Positions 43,398 to 54,970 are shown, counted from the stretch's first letter. The stretch is 64,000 nucleotides of DNA from Liopterus haemorrhoidalis (GCA_963971575.1 OZ020611.1:22613279-22677278); one strand, 5' to 3'. A program made the numbers and translations. Notes: a model not told the origin generated them from the sequence alone.

Positions 43398-44275
43398 CAG
43401 GGGTCGGGGAACAGCGGTAAATTACCCCAAATGGGGTAAAAACGAAATTCTTAAGGGTAATGAGATATTAATGGATATAAATGATGTAAAGATGGCGAGG
43501 CCGAGTACACAGACCTGCTGTACCATACAGAAATAAGATGGTTTTCACGGGGAAATGTACTCAACCGATTGTGGGCTCATAAAAATGAAATCAAAAGTTT
43601 TTTAATCGACCAAAATCATGTTCTGTCACTAAAAGTTCACAACTTCTTCATGGCTTGCATGCTCGTTTATTTAGTAGACATTTTTGAGCATGTCAACATA
43701 CTTAATAAAAAATTACAAGGGAAGAAAATCACGATAATATCTGCCAATGAAAAATTGTCAGCGTTTGGTTCGAAGATTTCCTACTGGAAACAAAAAGCTA
43801 ATCAAAACAAGATAGCTGCTTTTCCAAAATTAGCTTTGTTTTTAGAAGATTCGAATGATACTCGTTTTGAGGACATCAAGCTCACAATCAACAAACATCT
43901 TGGCAACCTAAAAGACCGTTCGCTCAATATTTCCCAGAACTTGATTTAAGTACAGTGAGTTGGGTTATAGATCCTTTTAAATGCCAAATATCTGACGTGC
44001 CAGAAGAGCCACAAGAGTTGCCTGAGTCACTTTTGGAACTGAGATCAAATAATGAAACACGTATAGAATTTGAAAACAAAACCGATCTGTTACATTTTTT
44101 TATGTCTAGGGCTGTAAAGTCTTTTAAAATTATTCATGAGGAGGCAATTAAAGTTGTTGCCATTTGCAACAACTCTATTTTTTCCATATTCTTTCCATGT
44201 TTTTCTATGTTTAGGCGTGCTATTTTGAACTTTATTTTGAACGAATAATTTTTAACTTCTTTTTACTTATAAAGC
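43398..44275 (+). pseudogene. hAT transposase remnant (ZBED5-like) with left TIR
   Basis: The left end CAGGGGTCGGGGAACAGCGG matches the MITE end at 4690. From about 43490 the frame reads EYTDLLYHTEIRWFSRGNVL, then WAHKNEIKSFL, DIFEHVNILNKKLQGK and LALFLED. After a frameshift near 43920 it continues FAQYFPELDLSTVSWVIDPF, and after another, KLLPFATTL. This order (HTExRWLSRG, LADIFxxLNxLNxxLQG, FPxL...WxxxPF, LLPFATT) is the catalytic-to-dimerisation part of ZBED5-type hAT transposases. Two frameshifts make it non-functional. The right TIR was not found. Confidence 0.8.
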
Positions 44276-44319
44276 GCCCTCTCTGATATTAGCATACTAT
44301 ATATAGACTGTATTGGGTA

Positions 44320-44618
44320 TATAAGCTGTTCACTTTTGTAAGAACAAACTAGTTCTGATTATTTTGGTTACTTTTATAGTGTATTACTGACTTTAAATGT
44401 CAATTAAAAATATTCCTTACACTGGAAAACCGACTTTAGGTTTCTAGGTTATGGTCATTATAATTAAGATATCATTTTTCATTGACATATGTCAAATGGA
44501 TCGACATTTTAAAAAAGTGACATTTTTTAATACCAACATGACATACAATTTCAAAGATGGAAACTATTCAAAACAAAATTTCCTCTTAGTTTGTTCTTAC
44601 AAAAGTGAAACGCTTATA
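44320..44618. mobile_element. MITE with CACTTTTGTAAGAACAAACT TIRs
   Basis: TATAAGC then TTCACTTTTGTAAGAACAAA at the left and its complement at the right. TA-type flanks are likely. Related phrase near 7636. The 66-codon frame inside is filler. Confidence 0.65.
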
Positions 44619-44734
44619 CCAGATTCTTTTCTCAAAGCCTATTTGTCATAAGAGATTGGTGAAAATGGGTAGTGCCATTAAGAGTATCCTTATATAAAGA
44701 ATTATGTAAATTTAAACACCAAATCCTGTTGTGA

Positions 44735-45290
44735 CACGTTAGGGAACTTGGCTTGAAGCGGCGATATTTTATGTTAACAATTTTGAAGTTTTAAAATTTT
44801 TTATTTTCAATCTAACTCCGGCTGCTCAAAGCATTATAATACCAAAAAATATTATACAAAAACCAAATATTTATGAAGAGTTAAAGTTCATAAAGACTAT
44901 TTTTGAATTTCTTCCTTCAACCATAGTAAATTTAGAAAAACAAATCCTGCCGTTGTCAAAATCTTTAAATATTATTTATTGGACAGTAAACAAACTGAAA
45001 TCTTTTCCCGGCGAGTTTAGTTTGCACTTGTCTGCTAAAATTGATAGTATATTTAATAAAAATCCTAAACTACAAGTATTACTACAATTTTCTATCAATT
45101 TATTATCAAATCAGGATATATTTAATAAATATAAAGAAATATATACTTTTTATAATTATGCACCAATAACAAGTTTTGATGTAGAGAGGTCTTTTTCTTT
45201 TTTCAAGGAAGTATATACATCGAAAAGAACTAATTTTTCTGATTAAAATTTAGAAAAATACTTAATGATTTCTTTAAATAATTAAAAACT
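44735..45290 (+). pseudogene. hAT-like transposase C-terminal remnant (second lineage)
   Basis: From about 44735 one frame reads TR-stop-GTWLEAAIFYVNNFEVL, then EELKFIKTIFEFLPSTIVNL, SLNIIYWTVNKLKSFPGEF and YAPITSFDVERSFSFFKEVY, followed by NFSD, a stop, and NLEKYLMISLNN. TRWGTWLxAxxYY and APITSxDVERSFSxxK are signatures of a common insect hAT-like transposase. The first stop replaces the tryptophan of RWGTW. It adjoins but is distinct from the ZBED5-like relic at 43398. Confidence 0.75.
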
Positions 45291-46097
45291 CATTACTTTC
45301 ATAAATATTATTATTAATTATTATTATTATTATTGAAAAAAAAAAAAAACTCACTACAACACACACCAAGTCGAAAAATTTCTTACTATTATTATTATTG
45401 ATATTAAAATTGCACTTATTTTGCTTGTGTATACCATTTATTAATAATAAATAATATCGTTTATAAACTTTTTCATGTTTAAATTTGTTACTATTTGGAA
45501 ATAAAGACCAACAAAAAACAAAAGAATAAAACACTTGTACCGGAATGAATTCTTATCTTAATAACGACACCTCATAATTTTGGGATTATATCCGAGATTA
45601 TTCCAGTCACTCCTTTGCCATTGATCAGTTTTTGATAAGATATTCAATTTTTATACGCTACACTATTTGTCAGCAGGGCACATTACAAATATATATATAA
45701 TTACATTTTATTTCTACAGATAACATGTGCCGCTTTTTATCGAAAAATACCTAACTAAAGTACCGTTGCATATTTTTGCCTGACTCTAGTAATGATTATG
45801 AAATACTAATTATATTTATTTTTCAGATAACATACCAACAAGGAAAAAACCAAATCTTAACCAAACAAGAATGTAAAATTAAATCGATCTAACAAATATT
45901 TGTTTGTCTATAGATTGTGGTATAATACTCTTGGAGTTGAAACATTTTGATATACCCTGGTAGTAGTCGCTAGTATCTCGCCCAGAAAATGCGGTGATTA
46001 TAATGAAAGTCTATTAAAACTAATTTAAAATAATAATTGTCCCGCCCGCCCTAACGACGGCTGTAGTTATTCGAAATCTGCAAGTGGAACAAGAAAT
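45291..46097. other. No recognisable gene or element
   Basis: AT-rich, with ATT microsatellite runs near 45308. A GC patch CCCGCCCGCCCTAACGACGG lies at about 46041. Confidence 0.35.
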
Positions 46098-46129
46098 ATG
46101 GATACACAGGACAGCAGTGAATTGAGCAG
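46098..46129 (+). CDS. Weak candidate first coding exon of an unknown gene
   Basis: ATG at 46098 opens a short frame MDTQDSSELSR that meets a GTATTT donor at 46130. It lies after a GC-richer patch in an otherwise AT-rich, repeat-free stretch. I do not recognise the protein and see no second exon in the window. This could be chance; the downstream 18 kb would have to be intron. Confidence 0.2.
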
Positions 46130-46523
46130 GTATTTAGTGATTTTTATTAGTTTATGTTTTTGTTATGTGTGTGTGGTATGATTGGTTTATTGTTTATTTA
46201 CATGAATTTAAATCAGGACAATTGAGATTTCCGGTGATTTGTTTGGCGATTATATATTATTCAATGTATTATTTTGTATATTTTTTATTTGTTTATTCAT
46301 TTTAATTATTTAATTTATTATTATTTGTTTAAATACAGTAGATTTTAATTCATAACAGCTGTGAAGTCGCTCAATTATTTTTGTTTTCTTGTATTTCCTG
46401 TTTTTATTTAATTTCTTTTTTTATACAAAACTCGGAATTTTAACATTTTTTTTACAGTTAATAGGTTAAGACTTTAAAGATTTTATTTTATTAATTTAAT
46501 TTTTTCTTATTTTTTTAAATTAA

Positions 46524-46670
46524 CCCTCTAGTGCAAATTTCATCGATATGCCCGTGGCCGCCTACAGACCAGTGACAATGAAACACTTACAAACGCCGTT
46601 TGAATTTAGCGTTACTAATCTGCCTAGTGTAATTTTTTGACCGAGTAAAAAGATTTGGTGTACTAGAGGG
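46524..46670. mobile_element. piggyBac-like MITE, TTAA-flanked
   Basis: Inverted ends CCCTCTAGTGCA and TGTACTAGAGGG lie between TTAA at 46520-46523 and TTAA at 46671-46674. TTAA targets and CCC starts are diagnostic of piggyBac. Length 147 bp, non-coding. Confidence 0.8.
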
Positions 46671-46765
46671 TTAAGTAAATTTTAATTTATAACATTGATA
46701 TGTTAATCACCCAATTATTTTTTAATTTTGTATTTCCTGTTTAAATTTATTCAAGTAGTTTTTGT

Positions 46766-46850
46766 TTTTAGGGTTTTATGACCCTATGGGTGTGTATGAC
46801 CAAAAAACCCTTATAACGTCACTTATGTATGTCCAGGTCAATCCTGAAAT
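46766..46850 (+). mobile_element. Helentron-like head fragment
   Basis: AGGGTTTTATGACCCTATGG, then ATGACCAAAAAACCCTTATA and CGTCACTTATGTATGTCC. The element breaks off within 85 bp, 10 bp before the tail of copy 5. Confidence 0.55.
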
Positions 46851-46860
46851 TGAAAAAAAA

Positions 46861-47812
46861 AATTGATGTGAAGTGTGATTTTCCACACATTTCAGGGTTT
46901 CGCAGGTATTTAGTAAGTGAATGATGATTATTTGGATGCCAAAACAAACTTTATGTTAATTTTTTTTTTTTTTTCTTAAATTTTAATTCGAATGCCTAAT
47001 ACCATTATTTAGGTTTCTAAATATGTGCAGTATTTTTTTATATAGAAAGGTTCATTAAGATTTTGAAAATTGCGCCTATGGCTTCCATTGGTTGTTTAAG
47101 TCATAACTCCGCCCCTCTGATTTCGTGTATTCAATTTCAACAATTTCCACTGTTTATTACATTTACGCTTTTAAAAATTAAATGCAACATTTGCCCAAAT
47201 ATAACTAGAATTTTGAAAAAATAATTTAAACAAAATAAAAATGCAAAAAAACAGAAAAAATAATATTGTCTCGAGACCGGAACCCTAGTTTGAAAATTAG
47301 AACGCGAGACCGCTAACCATTACACCATGAAAGCATGCTGGTTTACTTTGTTACATAAGTTATTAAATATTTTATATGGCCAAGCAAAAAATAAAAAATG
47401 TGTTATTTTCCGAAAACATAATCTGATCAAAAATTCCTGTTGTACTATTCCGGTTCACACAAATGTACATTACTTAGTTTTTTTTCAGATTATTAGTTTA
47501 AACCATCTGAGCTACAGGGTGTGGGACAAATTTTTTGTTGCCCAATTTTGGCAAAATCGCGTCAAAATAATTTATTTTGCAAAAATAAAATTTTGATCGT
47601 TTATCCACATACTAAGGGCTTTCATTTGATACCCTACTCAGAATTTTTAAAAAATATATTTCTTTTTTCGATGAGCAGATATTTGTTTATATTTTAGGAG
47701 GATATGTTTTTTAGATGTTTTAGTTTTTTTCCTATGTGCGGGTCAAAGAGTTGTATAAGCATGCCAAATTTCAACTCTCTAGGTTTAGCCGTTTGGCTAC
47801 AATTTTTACCGA

Positions 47813-47866
<54 letters not shown>

Positions 47867-47919
47867 GACAAAATGACGGTATAAGGGTTTTTTGGTCATA
47901 CCTACAAAACCCTAAAAAT
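46861..47919 (-). mobile_element. Helentron-like element, copy 5, near full length
   Basis: Minus orientation: head at the right (AGGGTTTTGTAGGTATGACC), a GTCT run of about 13 units (47815-47867), core, a tRNA-like block (47271-47340), body and tail (ACCTGCGAAACCCTGAAATG with GTGTGGAAAATCACAC). Non-coding. Confidence 0.7.
47271..47340 (-). other. tRNA-like block in Helentron-like copy 5
   Basis: On the minus strand CATGGTGTAATGGTTAGCGG is a good A box/D-arm and TAGGGTTCCGGTCTCGAG a B box/T-arm, about 35 bp apart. The sequence differs from the blocks in copies 2/7 and 4/9. Confidence 0.55.
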
Positions 47920-48226
47920 CGCAGTAATGTTCACCCATGCGTATTGGAATAGTTCAATAGAAATTTTTAATCAGATTAGGTTTTCGAAAAATATAGGTTT
48001 TTTTGCGTCATTGAAAAACATTTTTTTTTTAAATTTATTGTGTGATATCGAAGAAAGCTCTTAAGACGTAGATTTAGGAACGAATGGTAGTTTTTTAAAT
48101 TTTCTTTATTTTAACACGATTTTAGCCAAAAATGTGCTTTCCACACCGTATAAACCAGGTGGGGCTACACTAGAAATCTGAGTAACGCACATTAATGTGA
48201 ACCGGAATAGTACAACAGGAATTTTT
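47920..48226 (+). mobile_element. Helentron-like core fragment, copy 6
   Basis: AGTAATGTTCACCCATGCGT and AATAGTTCAATAGAAATTTT, then TAAACCAGGTGG and GAACCGGAATAGTACAACAG, follow the shared core but are diverged. Head and tail are missing. Confidence 0.5.
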
Positions 48227-48228
48227 AA

Positions 48229-48720
48229 TAATAATAATAATAATAATACATTTATTAGGTACAAGTTCAGCCAGTGGCTGGTCTTACACTTTCCTTTACA
48301 TGTTTTTTATTACAATGATTTTTGTTTTTGTTTTTGATAATTATATAATATGTAAAATTGTTCAAGTTACATCATTCAAGTACAAATAATCAATATCACA
48401 ATATAAATTTATAAACCAGTAATTATTAAAAATAATTCAGTAATATAAGGTATACAAATCATTACAAGCAGTACAGTTTAGGTAATTTAATTTAACATTG
48501 TTGCTAAATATATAACAGAGGCGGCTTTTATTAACCTATTGGCTGTCGAGAAGAGATTTTTTAAACCTTGTTTTGAAAGATAATGGACTGACCAGTCTGC
48601 AGTTTTCCGGTAGAGCATTAATCTAATAATTATTTTGAAAGTTATCGAATTTATGACTGACTTGAGAATTGGTTAGGTATAGCTAGGTCTTGATGCGAGT
48701 GCATCTCAGGTACGCCTTCT
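48229..48720 (-). pseudogene. LINE 3' remnant (Jockey/CR1-like)
   Basis: Minus-strand text near 48620-48540 reads INALPENCRLVSPLSFKTRF then KKSLLDSQ, matching the C-terminal end of Jockey/CR1-type reverse transcriptases (usual WNxLPxxIRxxxSLxxFKxxLKxxL). The 3' end has AATAAATGTATTATTATTA, a simple-repeat tail. Only the terminal portion survives. Confidence 0.6.
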
Positions 48721-48732
48721 AAGTATCTATAC

Positions 48733-49648
48733 CAGTGTTCTTCAACCTTTTGAAAACATATCGCGGACCGACTGAAAGCTAAGATAAATTGATATATGTG
48801 GCTTCAGAGTTGTTTCTGGGAGACGAAGCGCTGCTTTGACATCCTTTCGATTTCTCTTTTTGGTTTTTATTATTGACATGGCTGAAAAAGTCTTTTCGCA
48901 CTATAGGATGTCGAAAAAATGACCAATAATTTGATAGCTTTATAACTCAAAGATGGATGTTCTTTTTCTTGCGATTTCCAAAATTGAAACAATGATTGCA
49001 TTTTATATCTGGACACCAGATTGACATCAGAAAACAACTCGATCAGCTTTTCTTTTTCACGAGGATCAAGTACACATGACTTTATATCTTCCAAGAATGG
49101 ATTATTAATCCAGAGGTTACCTTTACGAGGATCCTCATTTAAATGTTGACTTATTATGTTGAATATGACTTTCTGGTTGACATCAGCAGCAATCAAAAAT
49201 TCTTCCAAAAGTGGAAACATTTCTATATCTTCCTCTTGCAAGCGACTATTCCAAAGAGCTAGCTTCTTTTTGAACGTATCCATTTTATTTCTTAAATTAA
49301 AAATATTTGTATATGACCCCTGCAGATAAATATTAAATTCATTGGGCAGACTGAATATGTCCGCTATGTAAGCAAGTTTTGCCAGCACTCAAATGCACGA
49401 CAAAATCTGGACACACGATCTAAAGAAGTATGAAAAATAGCCGCGAGAGGAGTTGTATTGGGGCTAGTAAATATTAAATAAATCATGGTTCGGACAAAAG
49501 TTAGCTTCTGCGACGACTAAAAAAAAAATGTGCTATATACTCGTGAACAGAGTGTGCATTTACATGATTCGGGCGAAATATTTCGCGGACCGGCAGGAAT
49601 TTTCTACGGGCCGGCACCGATTCGCGGACCACGGGTTGAAGAACACTG
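48733..49648 (-). mobile_element. hAT element CAGTGTTCTTCAACC with transposase relic
   Basis: Inverted ends CAGTGTTCTTCAACC. Flanks ATCTATAC (48725-48732) and ATCTATAT (49649-49656) match in 7 of 8. GCGGACCG motifs are on both arms. It carries the transposase remnant below. Confidence 0.8.
48870..49388 (-). pseudogene. hAT transposase C-terminal half (ZBED5/SCAND3-like)
   Basis: A 172-codon frame reads LAKLAYIADIFSLPNEFNIY then LQGSYTNIFNLRNKMDTFKK, ALWNSRLQEEDIEMFPLLEE, and NNPFLEDI. Near the end it has LSYKAIKLLVIFSTSYSAKR then LF. These follow ZBED5-type hAT transposases (LAYLADIFxxLNxLNxxLQG, FPLL, NPF, LLPFxTTYxCExxFS). CE of the dimerisation motif reads AK and the region is cut just after. 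The N-terminus and BED finger are missing, so it is dead, though this is the longest open hAT frame in the window. Confidence 0.8.
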
Positions 49649-49671
49649 ATCTATATTACTATATACTACGA

Positions 49672-50792
49672 AGGCATGCCGTTGTAGTCTAGTGGTCTAG
49701 AACAGTATTTCTCAACCTTTTCTGACCTGGGACCCCCCGAAATTATTTAAATATTGTCTGCGGCCCCCCTATACTATGGTGTATCAAGATAATGGGAACA
49801 CGTTTTTTTTTTTTCGAAAAAGCGACGTGTGAGCATGTTGGGAAAAATTATGAACTATAATTTATCCACAAAATTGAATGGCAGTATTGAAATTTTCTGG
49901 AAAAATCCGGAAGTACAGGATATCAAGGACAATTTCGAATTTTTAAATGGGAACGTATGTCATATTGGATATCTTTGGATAGAGCTTTTCAACAACTTTT
50001 ACTTAAACATTTTTTTAATTACTTTTACTGTTGACAAAAAACTGTGATATTTTTAAATGACGATTATATTCCCTATAACGACTTGAAAGTAAAGTATTTT
50101 TATTTACAAGTGTTCAAAGTGCCTTCCATTTTAATTTAAACACATTCGCATCCTTACTCTTGAGTTATCTGTAGCTCGGCGAGCAATTAAAAAACTATAT
50201 AATAAAAAATATTGCACTTTCAAGTTGTACTTCAAAGTACAACTTGAAAATACTTTAAGTGCCTCCAACGCGAACCATTGTCAGAGAATCCCATCAACCG
50301 ACACATACAATTTATTTTGCCTTGATATAGTCTACATATAGTTTGTTTATTTGGTTAAAGCGGAACTATATTTTCAAATCTAGTAATTTTTATCAATTGA
50401 GTGAAACTTTTGATCATTTTGTTTAGTAAAAGCCCATTTACTCATTATAAAGTTAGCTAGTGACAACTTAAACATTTGAAATAGCCTGTAGTTTAAAGTA
50501 GTTGTCAAAATAAGTAAATTATGTATAAAAACAAATAGAATATTTATTTTATTTATGTTATGAAGGGTATATTTTTATAAATATAAATGTAAGATATGTA
50601 TTTATAAATATGGATAAAATTTATATCTTGCAAGATTGAGTGCATTTTTATTATCTTTTCATGTTTCGATCTTGTATGACTTCGCGGCCCCCCGACGAAG
50701 CCTTCACGGCCCCCCGGTTGAGAAACCCTGGTCTAGAACGTGAACGCGAAATCCTTAGGTTGCCGGGTTTGTTTCCCGGTGAAGCAGTATTT
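49672..50792 (+). other. tRNA-like sequence split by a hAT
   Basis: GTTGTAGTCTAGTGGTCTAG (49681) resembles a D-arm and GCCGGGTTTGTTTCCCGG (near 50761) a T-arm. Excising the hAT and one duplication brings them about 45 bp apart, tRNA-like spacing. Whether this was a tRNA gene or another tRNA-derived repeat cannot be told. Confidence 0.4.
49703..50730. mobile_element. hAT element CAGTATTTCTCAACC, exact 8-bp duplication
   Basis: Ends CAGTATTTCTCAACC and, reversed, CAGGGTTTCTCAACC. GTCTAGAA flanks both sides exactly (49695-49702, 50731-50738). CCCCCC/GGGGGG-rich arms. The interior includes a 72-codon frame at 49829 with no clear family and a diverged relative of the CAGTCTG MITEs at 50345-50480. 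Confidence 0.85.
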
Positions 50793-51238
50793 TGATATTT
50801 AATTTCTACTTATTATCATTGTTATTTATTTATTTAGTTTTATTTTTTAGAAACTGTGGTGTTTTTTTATAAATGTTAAAGAACTTTACTGCACTATAGA
50901 TAAAAGTTCCGCATGTTTTCTTTGCACTTCTTACCATTTCTTATCTACTGATAGAGTATTTGCCCCAATGTTTAAATAGTTTTTTTTGTTTGCATCATAT
51001 TTATCTAATAAGTACCTGACGCATAATATTTATAAAACTCAAATACATTTTATTTATTGAGTAAATTTTTGCAAAATCTATGAGAAAGTAAATATTTGTT
51101 TGAAATTATTTGTTAGATAAAATAGCTGCGCATTTTGTGTTTTTCATTTATGTAGCAACGAATTTATTATAAGGATACATATTTCGTATGAGAAGCAATA
51201 CATCATTTTATAGTAGGATTAGAAATCCCGCTGCGTTG
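50793..51238. other. No recognisable gene or element
   Basis: AT-rich; nothing supported. Confidence 0.35.
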
Positions 51239-51275
51239 CGAAGGTCTCGGGTTCGAATCCCGTTTAGGCATGGAA
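51239..51275 (+). other. tRNA 3' half-like fragment
   Basis: CTCGGGTTCGAATCCCG (51246-51262) is a perfect T-arm/B box. No A box was found at the expected distance upstream, so it is probably a tRNA-derived scrap. Confidence 0.45.
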
Positions 51276-51642
51276 ATGGCATGCAAGTAATATGGCTGCA
51301 CATCTGGGTCTGTCTATAAACGAGATTAAATCGTTAAGATGACTCCTTACTTGGCTCAGTTTAATTTTTTTCATTGTTGGCTCTTCTTCTTCGTCGCTCT
51401 TCTCGTCCGTTATATTTTGACACATAACTTCTTCAGCTATCTCACTTTTTGACATTATTTGATAACTAGTATCGACCCTCGTCTTCTTCTAACCACTGTA
51501 ATACGCTATCTTCAGTTGCGTACTTTTCGCCTTGTTGAAAATAACTGTGAGTTAAGAAAAAATAATAATTTTTGAGATCTGAAAATTTTGTCCGTTAAAT
51601 CCGAAGTCCGTTAAAACGGGGTCCGTTATATCGAGAGTTCAC
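51276..51642 (-). pseudogene. Tigger-like transposase C-terminal remnant with TIR
   Basis: Minus strand: the terminus GTGAACTCTCGATATAACGG at 51640 and GTCCGTTTTAACGGAC-type arms. Then DSVLQWLEEDEG, a frameshift, and MSKSEIAEEVMCQN, EEEEPTMKKIKLSQVRSHLN, DLISFID. This is the acidic C-terminal tail of Tigger/jerky-type transposases (usual SDEEI...V, SHxxAxxxLDxLISYIE). The DDE core is deleted between terminus and tail. Confidence 0.7.
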
Positions 51643-51964
51643 TGTATACTTATGTTTGCAATATACAATTTACGAGCATTTACTATTTCTTTATTCACAG
51701 ACATTCTGGATTTTATTATGAAGATACAAGAGTAAGGTTACATTTGTTTATAATTCTCTCACGTAAAACTTTTTGAATATGCTCATTGATAACAAGTTCA
51801 TTGATAACGAAATAGTTGATAATTTATTCTAAGAATACATTTTTACATCCGTACCATAAGGGCGGAAATATGTATCTTTTGATAAAAATACCAGTAAGAA
51901 AAATATGATATATCTAAATACAGAAAAATATTTTTTGTGGTCAGAACAAAGTCATTCCATATAT

Positions 51965-52090
51965 TTTTAGGATTTTGTAGGTATGACTAAGTAATGCTTA
52001 TAGCGTCATTTACGTGTATCTCAACCTGTACGGTCTGAACGGTTGTGTAAAGAGAGGTGAAATTTGATATAAAAAATTTGGTAAATTTTA
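51965..52090 (+). mobile_element. Helentron-like head fragment
   Basis: AGGATTTTGTAGGTATGACT with CGTCATTTACGTGTATCTCA, a diverged head that stops before any core. Confidence 0.5.
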
Positions 52091-52152
52091 GGGGTTGTTA
52101 TACTTTATTGTTAGTTAATTTTCAACGTTCATAGCGTGCATACATTAACAAC

Positions 52153-52728
52153 ATGGCTCTTTGGCGACCATTTGATTTGGAAGAAATTCCTAATTTCTGT
52201 AGTGAAAATAGTGAATCTGTGAAAGGTGATTTGGAGTGCGTAAATGTGGACGTTGACGTGGAATGCAAAAATGTGGACGTGGCTACTAAAGAAAAATGCC
52301 ATTTGTCAGAAGATTGCAAAATTCTGATACGGAACATTTATAAAAAGTTAGTTTCAGAAAGTAATGGCAAACCTATACTTAGAACTGCGGAATTAACTAG
52401 TGTTCCATACAGAACAATTCAACGTATCATTGTTCGTGTTTTAAACCCTATAGAACTAATATGGAGCCAATTAAAAAGTAATGTGCGCCGGAAAAATACA
52501 ATACACCGACAGAAAGTGGCACTGTACTACAATTAATTAATGACGAAACAAGTGCAACATGTAGTGATTTGTAGAAAAAAAATGTGTAGAACATGTAAAG
52601 ACAATTGAAACAATTTTATTTTTATAAATCCACCAAATAAATCTTCAATAATTATTAATTTAAATGCCAGTGGTAGTGACTCAAACTCTGATAGTGATAT
52701 AAACAATGATAATAGTGATTATGATTAA
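52153..52728 (+). pseudogene. Internally deleted Tc1/IS630-type transposase
   Basis: The open frame 52153-52536 joins an N-terminal part (LSEDCKILIRNIYKKL, then LTSVPYRTIQRIIVRV, a helix-turn-helix) directly to LNPIELIWSQLKSNVRRKNT, the C-terminal end of the DDE domain that contains the catalytic E block. About 200 residues with the first two catalytic acids are missing, yet the frame is kept. After a stop the usual acidic tail is still readable, NASGSDSNSDSDINNDNSDY, ending at 52728. The family assignment is from these motifs; exact subfamily is uncertain. Confidence 0.7.
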
Positions 52729-52814
52729 TATTTTAATAATGTTATATAACCATAAATTGACAAGTTCAAAAAAAACAACACCAATAGCAATGAAGAACTA
52801 TAGCGAATAACTAG

Positions 52815-53572
52815 AGGTGCGTTCGGCATAACTGTGCAGTGTTAACTCTGTGTTGTGCAAGTTTTTTGTCACGTGACCGCTATGCATACTGTGCAAGAAA
52901 GTCAAAGCCGAACGTATTTTTCAGATTGTGTAGTTATTCAAACCATTATGCTAACCTATTTTTTTTTTTTTGTAAACAAATTAATTATATGTGTGTGATT
53001 ACATGAAGTCTGTTTCCTGCTAATTGTTTTGTACGATAATATATAAATGGCGCATAAAGGTTTTGCGATGCTTTTAAGTAATATAAAAGAAATTTCATTT
53101 GATGAGGAAGACAATTCAGAAGAATTTTCCAAACCAGAAAATATTTTGGAGAAAGTGTTTGAATATGCAGAGAGTACTGTTCCAAACATGATTACAAATC
53201 AATTTAAAGTACATTTCCGCTCGTATCCAGAAAATTTAAAGTCTTTTTGAGTGTATTTACATGTTCCATCATGAGGTTCATGTCTATACTATTTATTTTG
53301 CAAATGCTGCAGGGATAAACAATGATATCTTGATTGTTTTTACTCATCTTGTTTTGTAGAAATAATAACTTTGTATATTGTACCGCGAAAAACACCATTG
53401 CACAGACTGCCGCACGATCTGAACTTGTGACGATTGTGCAACACAAACTGCACTGCACAGTATATGCCGAACGATCTTCGTGCAGCACAAAGCACACAGA
53501 AACTTTATGACGAACGCTTCTTGTGTAAATTATGCAGAATGTGTAGATTATTAGCTTATGTAGAACGCACCT
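52815..53572. mobile_element. Harbinger-like TIR element AGGTGCGTTC
   Basis: AGGTGCGTTCGGCATAA at the left and its complement with two changes at the right. Further inward both arms carry GCCGAACG and GTGCAACAC-type motifs. The expected TWA duplication is not clear (CTAG left, TAAAA right). Confidence 0.5.
53047..53250 (+). pseudogene. Possible Harbinger transposase N-terminal remnant
   Basis: 67 codons: MAHKGFAMLLSNIKEISFDE, EDNSEEFSKPENILEKVFEY, and NQFKVHFRSYPENLKSF. The last part resembles QFxxHFRxxxxTFEyL near the start of HARBI1-like transposases. The match is short and this call is tentative. Confidence 0.3.
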
Positions 53573-53582
53573 AAAACAGTCA

Positions 53583-53855
53583 GAGATCGGAAATAAGATA
53601 CGCTTGCGCAAATGGAGATGGTTGGGACACATACTTAGACGAGTCTCAGCCAAAATAACCAGACAGGCCTTCACTGGAAACCGTAAGGAAAAAGGAGGAT
53701 CGGACGACCGAAGAACACATGGAGGCGCACAGTTGAGAAAGAATTGCGCGAAATGGGAAAGTCGTGGGGCAAAATCAAGACCTTGGCCCAGAACTGCACC
53801 AGATGGATATGTTTTATTGAGGCCCTTTGCTCCTTTTGCGGAGTTGTAGGGACTA
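53583..53855 (+). pseudogene. LINE reverse transcriptase C-terminal remnant
   Basis: RKWRWLGHILRRVSAKITRQ opens the standard non-LTR C-terminal signature (KWRWIGHTLRK...ITRQALxWNP). After one frameshift it continues KRRIGRPKNTWRRTVEKELR then EMGKSWGKIKTLAQN. It ends in a stop near 53848. Only about 85 codons remain. Confidence 0.8.
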
Positions 53856-53880
53856 ATATGTATATATACCCACTATTTGG

Positions 53881-53937
53881 TATCACTTACTAAATATTTA
53901 CAAAACCCTGAGTGTGTGAAAGTTCACACTTCCCATC
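53881..53937 (+). mobile_element. Solo Helentron-like 3' tail
   Basis: ACTAAATATTTACAAAACCC with the palindrome GTGTGAAAGTTCACAC, immediately followed by the head of copy 7. Confidence 0.7.
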
Positions 53938-53991
53938 CATTTTTAGGGTTTGGTAGGTATGACAAAAAAAACCTTACACCGTCATTTTGTC

Positions 53992-54413
<422 letters not shown>

Positions 54414-54892
54414 TCGGTAAAAATTGTAGCCAAACGGCTAAACCTAGAGAGTTGAAATTTGGCATGCTTATACAACTCTTTGACCCGCACATAGGAAAAA
54501 TACTAAAACATCTAAAAAACATATCCCCCTAAAAATATAAACAAAAATGTGCTCATCAAAAAAAAAATATATTTTTTTAAAATTCTGGGTAGGGTATCAA
54601 ATGAAAGCCCTTAGTACGTGGATTAACGATCAAAATTTTATTTTTGCAAAATAAATTATTTTGATGCGATTTTTGCCAAAATTGTGCAAAAAGAATGTTG
54701 TCCCACACCCTGTAGCCCAGATGGTTTAAACTAAAAATCTGAAAAAATTCTAAGTAATGTACATTGGTGTGAACCGGAATAGTACAACAGGAATTTTTGA
54801 TCAGATTATGTTTTTGGAAAAAAACGCATTTTTTGTGATTTTTGTAAATAATGTACACAAGTTATAGCTTTGTAACACGCTACACTGTAACG

Positions 54893-54970
54893 TGCATGCT
54901 GGTGTAGTGGTTTTTGACGCTGGTTTTTCACCCAAGTAACTCGATCCGAAAGGGATCGAACCCTGCGAGA
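54893..54970 (+). other. tRNA-like block in Helentron-like copy 7
   Basis: GCTGGTGTAGTGG (A box/D-arm) and AGGGATCGAACCCTGCGAG (T-arm with four-pair stem). Same type as in copy 2, better preserved. Confidence 0.55.

Noticed and set aside
51239..51275. Functional tRNA gene
   Set aside because: The T-arm is perfect but no D-arm or acceptor pairing was found upstream.
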